Shown here piece by piece: positions 9,364 through 17,887 of a DNA stretch of 64,000 bases (within the stretch, counting starts at the first letter, position 1; each line of letters opens with the position of its first letter). The translations under genes and the position numbers were made by a program. The DNA is from Chitinophaga filiformis (GTDB lineage Bacteria > Bacteroidota > Bacteroidia > Chitinophagales > Chitinophagaceae). The DNA lies in contig NZ_JAKIRP010000002.1 of the NCBI RefSeq assembly GCF_021646545.1, forward strand, positions 248,001 through 312,000, written 5' to 3'. The notes under the pieces were generated by a model. The model was not told where the DNA came from. It worked only from the letters and a program-made list of their open reading frames with translations, and did not search any database.

Positions 9364-9553
9364 ATCCAAGTGAATTACAGGATTGAGGGAAACGATCAAT
9401 GAAATTACGTATTAATGTCGAGAGTCCATAAAGTTAGTAGACAAATGGCCGATATCGAAGATGGGCGCGTTGGTTCTTGCCTCCATTTTGTTATCTTGGA
9501 TGGGTATCAAGTAATTTCCCTTAATTTTGTACGTTGTTCACTAAAATAATGAT

Positions 9554-10738
9554 ATGGCCAACATTCTGATAATTGATGACGAGAAAAGCATACGTAAAAC
9601 GTTGTCTGAAATACTGACCTATGAAGGATATAAGGTAGACGAGGCAGCTGATGGGGCGGAAGGCTTTAAAATGTTCAAAGAAAAGCAGTACGACGCCATC
9701 CTGTGCGATATAAAGATGCCCAAGATGGACGGTTTGGAATTCCTGGAGAAAGCCAAAGAAACCAATCCGGATGTGCCTATTGTGATGGTGTCAGGACATG
9801 GAAATATCGATACGGCCGTAGAAGCAGTAAAAAAGGGCGCTTACGACTATATCTCCAAACCACCGGACCTCAACAGGTTGCTGATCACCCTGCGTAATGC
9901 GATGGATAAAAGCACGCTGGTGACGGAGACAAAGACACTGCGCCGTAAAGTGAACAAAACTCAGGAGATGATCGGCACTTCTGGCCCTATCCTGAAGATA
10001 AAGGAAACAATAGAGAAGGTGGCGCCTACCGATGCCCGTGTGCTGGTAACAGGTGAGAATGGGGTAGGAAAGGAGCTGGTGGCCCGCTGGATACATGAAC
10101 GCAGTAACCGTGCTGCCGGACCTATCGTGGAGGTGAACTGCGCAGCTATCCCTAGCGAACTGATTGAAAGTGAGTTGTTTGGGCATGAGAAAGGCTCCTT
10201 CACATCCGCAGTAAAACAACGTATCGGTAAGTTCGAACAGGCGAACGGTGGCACTTTGTTCCTGGACGAGATCGGGGATATGAGCCTCAGTGCGCAGGCT
10301 AAAGTGCTGAGAGCCCTGCAGGAAGGAAAGATCACCCGTGTGGGCGGAGATAAAGAGATCAGCGTGGATGTAAGGGTGGTAGCCGCTACCAATAAAGACC
10401 TGCTGAAGGAGGTGGAAGAAAAGAACTTCCGTCTCGACCTTTACCATCGTCTCAGCGTGATCCTGATACATGTACCTTCCCTGAACGATCGCCGGGACGA
10501 TATTCCGCTGCTGGTGGAACACTTCCTGGAAAGCGCCTGCCAGGAGTACGGTATGGCGAAAAAGACCATCGACAAGGAAGCCATGAAGGCATTACAGCAG
10601 CACAACTGGTCCGGCAATATCCGTGAGCTGGGCAACGTGGTGGCCCGTCTTGTGATCCTGTCGGGCAAAACGATCATGGCAGATGATGTATACGATTATG
10701 TGCTGCCCTCCAGAGATAAAAAGAAAATAAACGCTTAG
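9554..10738 (+). CDS. Sigma-54-type response regulator without DNA-binding domain
   Basis: The 394-residue protein has an N-terminal receiver domain (acidic pair in IIDDEKS, phospho-acceptor Asp52 in CDIKMPKMDG, conserved Lys in SKPPDL) and an AAA+ sigma-54 activator domain with Walker A GENGVGKE (167-174) and Walker B LFLDEIGD (235-242). The sigma-54 contact loop reads GSFTSA (214-219) instead of GAFTGA, keeping the Phe and Thr. The protein stops soon after the sensor-2/NIRELGN segment (...DKKKINA), so the Fis-type helix-turn-helix of NtrC-class regulators is missing. It may act without enhancer binding, as FlgR-like regulators do. No histidine kinase is next to it. A -7-like TAATTTTG lies at 9522-9529. 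Confidence 0.88.
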   Translation: MANILIIDDEKSIRKTLSEILTYEGYKVDEAADGAEGFKMFKEKQYDAILCDIKMPKMDGLEFLEKAKETNPDVPIVMVSGHGNIDTAVEAVKKGAYDYISKPPDLNRLLITLRNAMDKSTLVTETKTLRRKVNKTQEMIGTSGPILKIKETIEKVAPTDARVLVTGENGVGKELVARWIHERSNRAAGPIVEVNCAAIPSELIESELFGHEKGSFTSAVKQRIGKFEQANGGTLFLDEIGDMSLSAQAKVLRALQEGKITRVGGDKEISVDVRVVAATNKDLLKEVEEKNFRLDLYHRLSVILIHVPSLNDRRDDIPLLVEHFLESACQEYGMAKKTIDKEAMKALQQHNWSGNIRELGNVVARLVILSGKTIMADDVYDYVLPSRDKKKINA

Positions 10739-10749
10739 TAAATATCAGG

Positions 10750-10783
10750 GGCTGTTCCCACCATAGGCGGGGACAGCCTTTTT
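10750..10783 (+). terminator. Terminator of the response regulator gene
   Basis: The stem GGCTGTTCCC (10750-10759) / GGGGACAGCC (10769-10778) has one G-T pair and is followed by TTTTTC. Confidence 0.85.
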
Positions 10784-10797
10784 CATATTATTGAACC

Positions 10798-11454
10798 ATG
10801 GCCAGACATCTGTACCTGATCAGCGGTATGGGAGCAGATGAAAGGATCTTCAGATACCTTAGTTTCCCCGAGGAATATACCGTACACTACCTGGATTGGC
10901 TGACCCCCGACCCACAGGAGACTTTTCCTGCGTATGCCGCCCGGATGGCGGCCAGGATTGAACATGAAGATGCCACATTGCTGGGCGTATCTTTTGGTGG
11001 CATGTTATCAGTGGAAATAGCCCGGCAAAGACCCATACAGAAGGTTATCCTCATCAGTAGTATTAAGCGTACAGGAGAGAAGCCCCCTTACCTGACCTGG
11101 GTGAGGAAAACAGGTTTGCTGCAATTACTGCGGCTACCGGATTCAATCATTTTTACACGCAGAAAAGGACTGGTGAAACTGTTCCTGAGCGCCGAAACAG
11201 CGGAAGAACAGGAATTGCTGGCCGACTATATGACCAAAACGGCCTATGGTTATCTTCGCTGGGGCATCCGGATAGTGGTGAACTGGCAGAACGATTTCGT
11301 CCCGGCATCATTGGTACACATCCATGGAGGCAAGGACAGGACCTTCCCGTCAAGGCTTATCAAGGCTGATTATATAATACCCACTGGTGGCCACTTCATG
11401 GTGTATAACCGTGCCAGAGAAATCAATGAGATCCTGCGGAAGGAGCTGGCGTGA
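10798..11454 (+). CDS. Alpha/beta hydrolase
   Basis: The 218-residue protein is a small cytoplasmic alpha/beta-hydrolase. The oxyanion region LISGMGADERIF, the nucleophile elbow GVSFGG, an acidic residue in HIHGGKDRTFP and the catalytic His in PTGGHFMVYNRA are in the right order for a Ser-Asp-His triad. The cap between strands 6 and 7 is short and basic (RRKGLVKLFLS). There is no signal peptide. The substrate is unknown; esterases and small thioesterases share this layout. It lies between a terminator and lepB and looks like a single-gene unit. Confidence 0.78.
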   Translation: MARHLYLISGMGADERIFRYLSFPEEYTVHYLDWLTPDPQETFPAYAARMAARIEHEDATLLGVSFGGMLSVEIARQRPIQKVILISSIKRTGEKPPYLTWVRKTGLLQLLRLPDSIIFTRRKGLVKLFLSAETAEEQELLADYMTKTAYGYLRWGIRIVVNWQNDFVPASLVHIHGGKDRTFPSRLIKADYIIPTGGHFMVYNRAREINEILRKELA

Positions 11455-11574
11455 AATGCAAAACTCTTATAAACCAATTGCATTACATGTAAAAAAGTTT
11501 ATTAAATCAACCTAATCCCCTTATTTTAGCAAAACTTTTGATTAGTATTAATTAGCTTGCAGAATACAGAATAT

Positions 11575-11582
11575 TATATTTG
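11575..11582 (+). promoter_or_regulatory. Probable -7 element of lepB
   Basis: TATATTTG matches the Bacteroidota -7 consensus TAnnTTTG and sits 28 bp upstream of the lepB ATG. The -33 position (TTAG at 11552-11555, 19-bp spacing) matches poorly. Confidence 0.5.
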
Positions 11583-11610
11583 ATCTTTTAAATATCTTAA
11601 ACGAATCTTA

Positions 11611-12789
11611 ATGAACCTGGCTTTTTGGAGAAGAAATAAAGAGGGTCAGCCAAAGAAGAAATCTGCCGTTAGAGAGTGGTTTGATGCCGCTATTTTCGCC
11701 ATCATCGCAGCTACCTTGATACGCACCTTTATTTTTGAGGCGTACACTATCCCAACCCCATCTATGGAAAAGACATTGCTGGTAAACGACTTCCTGTTTG
11801 TCAGCAAGATCAGTTACGGGCCTCGTATTCCCATGACGCCACTCGCTGTTCCTTTTACACATCATACGCTGCCATTCACCAGGTATAGCAAGGCTTACTC
11901 CGAAGCGGTACATTGGAAATACAGACGTATGCCAGGTTTCTCAGATGTGGAGCGTTATGATGTAGTGGTGTTTAACTTCCCCGAAGGAGATACTGTAGCC
12001 CTGGAGCAACAGGAGCAAAGCTACTACCAGCTGGTAAGATTTTATGGACGTGATAATGTATGGGAACAGAACCATGTTACTTCCCGTCCTGTCGATAAAC
12101 GTGAGAACTATATTAAGCGTTGTATGGCTGTTGCCGGCGATACCCTGAGCATCAAAGAAGGTATCGTTTTCGTGAATGGGTCACAGGCGCCGATCCCACC
12201 GGAAAGCGAGCGTACATACTGGGTAAAAACCACCGGAGATCCGCTGAACCCGAGCCGTCTCGATGAACTGAACATAGATCCTTCTCCACGCAGCGTGGAT
12301 GATTCCAGTACTTTCAGGTATGACCTGACGCCAGGTATGGCCAACCTGTTAAGAACATGGCCGGCAGTGCAGGACATCAGACCGTATGTAAAATCGCCCA
12401 GACAGGATATACAGGTGTTTCCGCATGATACAGCACACTACAGATGGACAGAGCATAACTTTGGTCCGCTGTATATTCCTAAGAAAGGCGCAACGGTGAA
12501 CCTGGATAGTACTAACATCGCTTTCTACGACCGTATTATCAGCGTATATGAGGGCAACAAACTGGAAGCCAGGAACGGACAGTTCTATATCAATAATAAA
12601 CCTGCCAATACCTACACTTTCAAAATGAACTATTACTGGATGATGGGTGATAACCGTGACAACTCACTGGATTCCCGCTTCTGGGGTTTTGTGCCTGAAG
12701 ATCATATCGTAGGTAAAGCATGGCTGATCTGGATGAGCTATGGCCATGGCAGCATCCGCTGGAACAGGCTGTTCAGAACAATCAAATAA
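11611..12789 (+). CDS. lepB: Signal peptidase I
   Basis: The 392-residue inner-membrane protease removes signal peptides from exported proteins. A transmembrane helix (FDAAIFAIIAATLIRTFIFE) is followed by the catalytic Ser51 in PTPSMEKTLL, the general-base Lys169 in NYIKRCMAVAGDTL, and box E, MMGDNRDNSLDSRFWGFV. Like other Bacteroidota LepB proteins it is longer than the E. coli enzyme because of an insert of roughly 100 residues (about 190-320) between the Lys box and box E. It has its own probable promoter and is followed by a long hairpin before the cytidine deaminase gene. Confidence 0.93.
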   Translation: MNLAFWRRNKEGQPKKKSAVREWFDAAIFAIIAATLIRTFIFEAYTIPTPSMEKTLLVNDFLFVSKISYGPRIPMTPLAVPFTHHTLPFTRYSKAYSEAVHWKYRRMPGFSDVERYDVVVFNFPEGDTVALEQQEQSYYQLVRFYGRDNVWEQNHVTSRPVDKRENYIKRCMAVAGDTLSIKEGIVFVNGSQAPIPPESERTYWVKTTGDPLNPSRLDELNIDPSPRSVDDSSTFRYDLTPGMANLLRTWPAVQDIRPYVKSPRQDIQVFPHDTAHYRWTEHNFGPLYIPKKGATVNLDSTNIAFYDRIISVYEGNKLEARNGQFYINNKPANTYTFKMNYYWMMGDNRDNSLDSRFWGFVPEDHIVGKAWLIWMSYGHGSIRWNRLFRTIK

Positions 12790-12838
12790 AAGCTCGGGTT
12801 TAGGTAACACCTTCTTCCCGCTGTTTCACAATATTCTG

Positions 12839-12903
12839 TTACGAATTACGCATGACATCCAATTACAAACACTAACTTGTAATTCGTCATCCGTAATTCG
12901 TAA
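12839..12903. repeat. Two-tier hairpin element between lepB and cdd
   Basis: An 18-bp inverted repeat with one mismatch (TTACGAATTACGCATGAC at 12839-12856, complement at 12886-12903) encloses a second inverted repeat, AATTACAA / TTGTAATT (12861-12868, 12877-12884). The whole 65-bp block is AT-rich and has no T-run of terminator type. It could be a REP-like element or a processing or termination structure. Confidence 0.7.
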
Positions 12904-12911
12904 TTTAGTAT

Positions 12912-13397
12912 ATGGACATCCGTAAACATTCTTTTGAATACCATTCCTTCCAGGACAGTGCAGCCTTACCCATTGCAGACCTCCGGTTACTGGAAGAAGC
13001 CCGGGAAGTAACTGCCCAGGCCTATGCCCCTTATTCCAATTTTTATGTAGGAGCTGCCATTTTACTGGCCAACGGTATTGTGGTAAGAGGAACAAACCAG
13101 GAGAACGCTTCTTTCCCTGCCGGCATTTGTGCGGAAAGAGTGGCTTTATCTACCGCAGCGTCCCTCTATCCGGGAGTACCGATACTCACTATTGCCATCA
13201 GCTATCACAATCCTTCGGGGAGTAATGATACCCCTATTTCTCCATGCGGCATCTGCCGGCAGACCTTATCAGAATATGAAGGCCGTCAGCAGCAGTCCAT
13301 TCGTGTGATCATGAGCGGTCAGACGGGGAAAGTGTTCATCATCCAGACTATCAGACACCTGTTACCATTGGGATTCTCCGCAGAAGATATGCAATAA
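12912..13397 (+). CDS. cdd: Cytidine deaminase
   Basis: The 161-residue enzyme deaminates cytidine and deoxycytidine to the uridine forms for pyrimidine salvage. The zinc site is complete: Cys73 and the proton-shuttle Glu75 in GICAERVALS, and Cys112/Cys115 in SPCGICRQTLSE. The substrate-binding YSNFYVGAAI and the GTNQENASFPAG block match the homotetrameric CDA family. The N-terminus has about 25 extra residues relative to compact CDAs. The gene stands alone downstream of lepB with a hairpin element in front. Confidence 0.93.
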   Translation: MDIRKHSFEYHSFQDSAALPIADLRLLEEAREVTAQAYAPYSNFYVGAAILLANGIVVRGTNQENASFPAGICAERVALSTAASLYPGVPILTIAISYHNPSGSNDTPISPCGICRQTLSEYEGRQQQSIRVIMSGQTGKVFIIQTIRHLLPLGFSAEDMQ

Positions 13398-13430
13398 ATT
13401 TATTATCTTTGCAGGAGTCTATGAAACTCT

Positions 13431-14123
13431 ATGTTAAACGTCCGTGTCTTATGTCCGCTGCTATGGACGGTTTTATTCGTGCAAGTTGCTATGGCTTTTC
13501 CAGGAAATAAGTTAAAGGGTCTTTACAGGGAAGGGGTGAACTGCCGCAATGAAGGCAGATTTCAGGCCGCAAAGAAATGTTTCAATGAAATCTTACATCA
13601 GGATAGCAGCTACACGGTAGCATACCTGCAAATGGCCGAGATCCTGGCATTGGAAGAGGAATATCAGGAAAGCATCCGTTATTACCAGTATTTCCTCCGC
13701 CTGGATGGAGAACAAGCTTCTTCCTGGTATGCCGTCGGCGTATTATACTTTAATACCAAAGATTTTCACAATGCAGCAGGTGCTTTTGAAAAGGCACAGC
13801 AAAAAGGGCATCCTGCCGATGCAGATTTTAACCTGCACCTGGGTACTGCCTATCTGCATATCCGCCAGGTGGAGAAAGGTGTGAAACATCTGCATTCCTG
13901 CCTTGCTTTACGGAACAACGATCCCAGACCTATGCAGGCGCTGGCTCACCACTATTACCTGGCTGGCAATTATAGCGCTGCTATTAATTATTGGGACAAA
14001 TTACTGTGCATCCAGCCTGAGAATGCTTTTGCCATGTTTATGCTGGGTAAGTCATACATTGGCAACGGAGAGGTGGCAAAAGGGGAGGAGCTGTGTGACA
14101 GGGCGCTGGCGGTTACGCAATAA
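13431..14123 (+). CDS. Exported TPR-repeat protein
   Basis: The 230-residue protein has a signal peptide (MLNVRVLCPLLWTVLFVQVAMA) and then about five tetratricopeptide repeats, for example LYREGVNCRNEGRFQAAKKC, SWYAVGVLYFNTKDFHNAAG and AMFMLGKSYIGNGEVAKGEE. TPR proteins act as binding scaffolds, and the export signal puts this one in the periplasm or at the inner face of the outer membrane. There is no enzymatic domain and no informative neighbour; the gene runs toward argS, sharing a terminator with it. Confidence 0.75.
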   Translation: MLNVRVLCPLLWTVLFVQVAMAFPGNKLKGLYREGVNCRNEGRFQAAKKCFNEILHQDSSYTVAYLQMAEILALEEEYQESIRYYQYFLRLDGEQASSWYAVGVLYFNTKDFHNAAGAFEKAQQKGHPADADFNLHLGTAYLHIRQVEKGVKHLHSCLALRNNDPRPMQALAHHYYLAGNYSAAINYWDKLLCIQPENAFAMFMLGKSYIGNGEVAKGEELCDRALAVTQ

Positions 14124-14148
14124 TACTATCCAGACAAAAGATAAAAAG

Positions 14149-14178
14149 AAAAAGCTCCCGGGATGGGAGCTTTTTGCT
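14149..14178. terminator. Terminator between the TPR gene and argS
   Basis: AAAAAGCTCCC (14149-14159) pairs with GGGAGCTTTTT (14165-14175). A-run and T-run on the two sides make it usable from both strands, fitting the convergent gene pair. Confidence 0.85.
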
Positions 14179-14195
14179 TTATAAGAAGTGCGTTA

Positions 14196-16124
14196 TTACA
14201 TTCTTTCAGGTACATCAATACCCAGCAGTTTCATGCTCTTTGCAATTGTTCTGGCGGTGAGCATAACGATCTGTGTACGAAGCTTCTGTTTCTCCGGCGT
14301 TTCTGCGTCCTGCACAGAATAGGTGTATTTACCTTCCACTTTCTCTGCATAGAATGAGTTGAACTGTTGTGCGAGCTGGAACACATAGTTAGCGATCACG
14401 GAAGGGCTCATTTCTTTCATGGCTTCTTCCAGCACGCTTTCATATTGCTCATTCAGCAGGATCAGTTCTTTCTCCAGCGGCAGTAAGCTGCCCTTATGAC
14501 AGTAGCCTTCCAGTTTATCTGCATCAGGCGCTACCTCACGCAGAATGGATTTGATACGGGCATGCGCATACTGAACGAATACACTGGTAAACCCATGCAG
14601 GTCAATAGACTCTCTCGGATCGAACACCATTCTCTTCTTCGGATCTACACGCAGGAGGAAGAATTTCATAGCGCCTATGCCAAGCATGTTGTAAAGCGTC
14701 TGCAGGTCTTCTGCCGCCATGTCTTTCAGCTTACCGGAATTGGCTGTCTGTTCTGCAGCTGCTGCGATGGTCTCATCTATCAGGTCATCTGCATCCACAA
14801 CGGTACCTTCACGGCTCTTCATACGGCCGTGTGGTAATTCCACCATGCCATAGGAAAGATGGAATATACCATCAGCACATGGTTCCTGCAGTTTCTTCAG
14901 GATCAGTTGCAGCACCTTGAAGTGATAGTTCTGTTCATCGGCCACTACATAGATGCTTTGCTCCATCTGGTAGTCGTCGTATTTAAGACGGGCAGTACCC
15001 AGGTCCTGCGTCATATACACAGAGGTGCCATCGCCACGTAATAACAGTTTCTCATCCAGTCCGTCGGCAGTCAGGTCTATCCAGATAGAATTATCCGGCT
15101 TTTTGAACAGCACTCCTTTAGCCAGGCCTTCCTCTACCAGGTCTTTACCCAGCAGGTAGGTCTCGCTTTCGTAGTACATCTTGTCGAAGTCGATGCCCAG
15201 GCGTTTGTAGGTTTCATCGAAACCTTTGTACACCCAGCTATTCATTGTTGACCACAGGGTCCGTACTTCATGATTGCCTGCTTCCCACTGCTGCAGCATG
15301 ATCTGTGCCTGCTGCATGATCTCTGTCTGCTTACGGGACAGTTCTTTGATCTCATCATTGAGTTTGGCGTGTTTCTCTGCATCAGCCTTTATTTCGGGCT
15401 TATGGAAGAGGGTAACCAGTTTCTCTATACGTTCCAGGTCTGCGCCCTGGAAATCTTTGAAATCGTTTTCAAGCGCGCGGGCTATAATAGGTTCTGTCTG
15501 TTCTTTCAGGATGGTCTCAAACTTCACGTAGTAGTCGCCAACCAGGTGGTCTCCTTTGATACCGGTTGATTCGGGTGTATCTCCATGGGCAAACAGCTGC
15601 CATGCCAGCATGGATTTACAGATATGGATACCCCGGTCATTCACCAGGTTGGCCTTGATCACATCATAACCGTTGGCTTTCAGGATCTCTGCGATGGAAT
15701 AGCCAAGGAAGTTATTACGGAGGTGACCCAGGTGCAAAGGTTTATTTGTATTGGGGGAAGAGTATTCCACCATTACTTTTTTTCCGTTGGAAGGCTTCTT
15801 ACCGATGTTACGGTTATTGAAGTGTTGCTGCAGGTACTGCGCCCAGTACTGCTCACAGATCTGCAGGTTGAGGAAGCCCTTGATCACATTATAGCCGGAC
15901 ACGAGGTCGGGGTTATGTTCAACAAGGTATTTGCCCAATCGATCAGCAGTTTCCTCCGGTTTTAAGCGGCTGAACTTTGTGAAGGGGAATACCAGGATGG
16001 TATATTCACCTTCAAATTCAGGTTTGGTAGTATTGATCGCAATGTCCTTTGCAGGAATTGTCTGTTCGTAAAGCGCCTTAATTGCTGCAGCAGCAGCAGA
16101 TCTGATGGATTGTACAACACTCAT
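14196..16124 (-). CDS. argS: Arginyl-tRNA synthetase
   Basis: The 642-residue class I aminoacyl-tRNA synthetase charges tRNA-Arg. The N-terminal Add-1 domain covers about the first 100 residues; the HIGH signature appears as PLHLGHLRNN (His131-His134). The KMSKS equivalent is RMKSREGTVV, as usual for ArgRS, where the second Lys is often replaced. The C-terminal DALR anticodon-binding domain contains FVQYAHARIKSILRE and ends LLGIDVPERM. Length is slightly above the usual 550-600 because of a helical insert around residues 225-290. A -7-like TACTTTTG (minus strand, 16143-16150) precedes the gene. Confidence 0.96.
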   Translation of the reverse strand: MSVVQSIRSAAAAAIKALYEQTIPAKDIAINTTKPEFEGEYTILVFPFTKFSRLKPEETADRLGKYLVEHNPDLVSGYNVIKGFLNLQICEQYWAQYLQQHFNNRNIGKKPSNGKKVMVEYSSPNTNKPLHLGHLRNNFLGYSIAEILKANGYDVIKANLVNDRGIHICKSMLAWQLFAHGDTPESTGIKGDHLVGDYYVKFETILKEQTEPIIARALENDFKDFQGADLERIEKLVTLFHKPEIKADAEKHAKLNDEIKELSRKQTEIMQQAQIMLQQWEAGNHEVRTLWSTMNSWVYKGFDETYKRLGIDFDKMYYESETYLLGKDLVEEGLAKGVLFKKPDNSIWIDLTADGLDEKLLLRGDGTSVYMTQDLGTARLKYDDYQMEQSIYVVADEQNYHFKVLQLILKKLQEPCADGIFHLSYGMVELPHGRMKSREGTVVDADDLIDETIAAAAEQTANSGKLKDMAAEDLQTLYNMLGIGAMKFFLLRVDPKKRMVFDPRESIDLHGFTSVFVQYAHARIKSILREVAPDADKLEGYCHKGSLLPLEKELILLNEQYESVLEEAMKEMSPSVIANYVFQLAQQFNSFYAEKVEGKYTYSVQDAETPEKQKLRTQIVMLTARTIAKSMKLLGIDVPERM

Positions 16125-16212
16125 GCTGATAAACGGTTAATGCCAAAAGTAACGTCAAAGGTATAAAAAATCCGCTGGGCAGCCCGGGGCGCTGAATAAT
16201 ATAATAAAGAAA

Positions 16213-16243
16213 AAGGGCCGGCAACAAAACTGCCAGGCCCTTT
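16213..16243 (-). terminator. Terminator of the OmpA-family gene
   Basis: On the minus strand an imperfect stem (about 11 bp, one bulge) with a short A-rich loop precedes TTTTTCTTT. It lies 25 bp after the stop of the OmpA-family gene. Confidence 0.75.
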
Positions 16244-16267
16244 CCAGGGTTTATCGGATGCTGAGTA

Positions 16268-17617
16268 TTAATAGATAGTGAACTCCACCCTTCTGTTTTT
16301 CTGCCTTCCAGCCTTGGTTTTATTGCTGGCTACCGGTTGGGTAGAGCCATAACCTACGGCTTCGATCTTGGATGGATTAGCACCCTGGTCTACCAGGTAC
16401 TGTTTCACTGATTCTGCCCTGTCTTTTGAGAGGGCCATATTTTTTGTTGAATTACCCACATTGTCCGTATGTCCGCCAAGTTTAAGGCTGAAGCCCCTGT
16501 TCCTGAGCAATTCTGCCAGTTGGTTCAGGGCGCCGTAAGAGCCGGGTTTAATGCTGGATTTACCAGTTTCAAACTCCAGGTCCTGAATAGCGTTTCTAAC
16601 GATGCGGCGGTCTTCATCTGTAATCACTACCTGGGTAGGTACTTTAGGCTCGGTCGCTTTCGGTAGTTCACAGCCACTGCCATCTACCTTGTTACCGGAT
16701 GCCGTACCGGGGCATTTATCAAAATAATCGGATACGCCGTCAGCGTCAGCATCGGCCGTCAGTTTATTCACCTCACCAGTCAGTCGATTATTTTCGGCCC
16801 GGCTGGTTTCCAGCTCACGCTGCAGGTTAGCCTTTTGCGCCTGTAGTTCATCGTACATCACTTTAGCGGGGTTCTGCCAGTTCAGTTGTGGTTTATTTTT
16901 GGGTCCCAGTGGGAATTCCACTCCTGCATACCCATAGGAGTATTTGTCTTTATTCTGGCCGAGATAAAAGCCATCCAGGTTATCTCCATCCACATAATGC
17001 ATGGTATATCCCAGATCCAGGTTGATGGCCTCAGTGAGTTTAAATTTCAATCCTGCGCCTATGGGTACATAAAACTCGGTGATACTTCCATTAGGTTTGT
17101 ACTCCGTCAGGCCTCCTTCCATTTGTCTGCTTACTTTGGGAGAATAACCCGCCAGTCCGGCGCCACCTGACACATATATCTGAAGGGCATTCTTTCTGTA
17201 CATCCAGTTGATAGTGGCCAGATTGATAACTGCGTTCAGGCTGGTAGACCACTTCAGGTTGGTTTCAAAGGAGTTTAAGCGCCGGTTGGGTTCCTTTTCG
17301 TTCCCCAATTTGCGGTCATTATTGCCTGCCAGCTTGCCACCTATAAAGTCTGCCCGGATGCCCAGGGAGTGTAAAATCTGCCATTTTACATAAGCGCCAT
17401 AGCCGACTTTAGCTTTCCATTTTGTAAAATCGTTGCTGCCTCCTGTGGGGGCGACCGGAGCCAGCAATCCGCCATTTACGCCGACCGACCATCGCTTGTA
17501 ACCGGGGCCATTAGTAAAAATGGGGCCGTTTACAGTGGTCTGGGCAATACTGCATAGAGGAGTAGAAAGGGCCAGCACACACGCTGCCCGGATGAGTGAG
17601 GTGTTTTTCATAATCAT
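16268..17617 (-). CDS. OmpA-family outer-membrane protein with TSP3 repeat
   Basis: The 449-residue protein anchors the outer membrane to peptidoglycan. After a signal peptide (starting at Met1 or Met3) come a beta-barrel of roughly 220 residues (GVNGGLLAPVAP..., LDLGYTMHYVDGDNL), a coiled coil (ELQAQKANLQRELETSRAEN), and a calcium-binding thrombospondin type 3-like repeat (DADADGVSDYFDKCPGTASG). An OmpA C-terminal domain follows, with the peptidoglycan-binding LGGHTDNVGNSTKNMALSKD and NRRVEFTIY at the end. This barrel/coil/TSP3/OmpA order is common in Bacteroidota. It is transcribed as a single gene with its own terminator. Confidence 0.9.
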   Translation of the reverse strand: MIMKNTSLIRAACVLALSTPLCSIAQTTVNGPIFTNGPGYKRWSVGVNGGLLAPVAPTGGSNDFTKWKAKVGYGAYVKWQILHSLGIRADFIGGKLAGNNDRKLGNEKEPNRRLNSFETNLKWSTSLNAVINLATINWMYRKNALQIYVSGGAGLAGYSPKVSRQMEGGLTEYKPNGSITEFYVPIGAGLKFKLTEAINLDLGYTMHYVDGDNLDGFYLGQNKDKYSYGYAGVEFPLGPKNKPQLNWQNPAKVMYDELQAQKANLQRELETSRAENNRLTGEVNKLTADADADGVSDYFDKCPGTASGNKVDGSGCELPKATEPKVPTQVVITDEDRRIVRNAIQDLEFETGKSSIKPGSYGALNQLAELLRNRGFSLKLGGHTDNVGNSTKNMALSKDRAESVKQYLVDQGANPSKIEAVGYGSTQPVASNKTKAGRQKNRRVEFTIY

Positions 17618-17887
17618 TCAGGGTTACTCGGTTATTTAAATTACTTAGCAGGTGAATTAATAAATAAGTGTATTTCGCACGTCGGTTTAATACTTACCAT
17701 AAAAAACCCCGTTGCATGTAAATTGTTCATTATTAAATCGTATTAAACGTGTGGGAAGAGAAACTGACGGTCGACTGACATAAGGAACTGACATATTTGC
17801 ATGCTTCGTCCGTTGGCATAATCATTGACATTTGCTTTCTCGGAGACAAAAATCTATCTACAACTACAAGCGAGAATATTAACAATT

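Noticed and set aside
17825..17887. N-terminal extension of DnaK by 21 residues
   Set aside because: Family homology starts exactly at the ATG at 17888; the extension has no counterpart in DnaK proteins.
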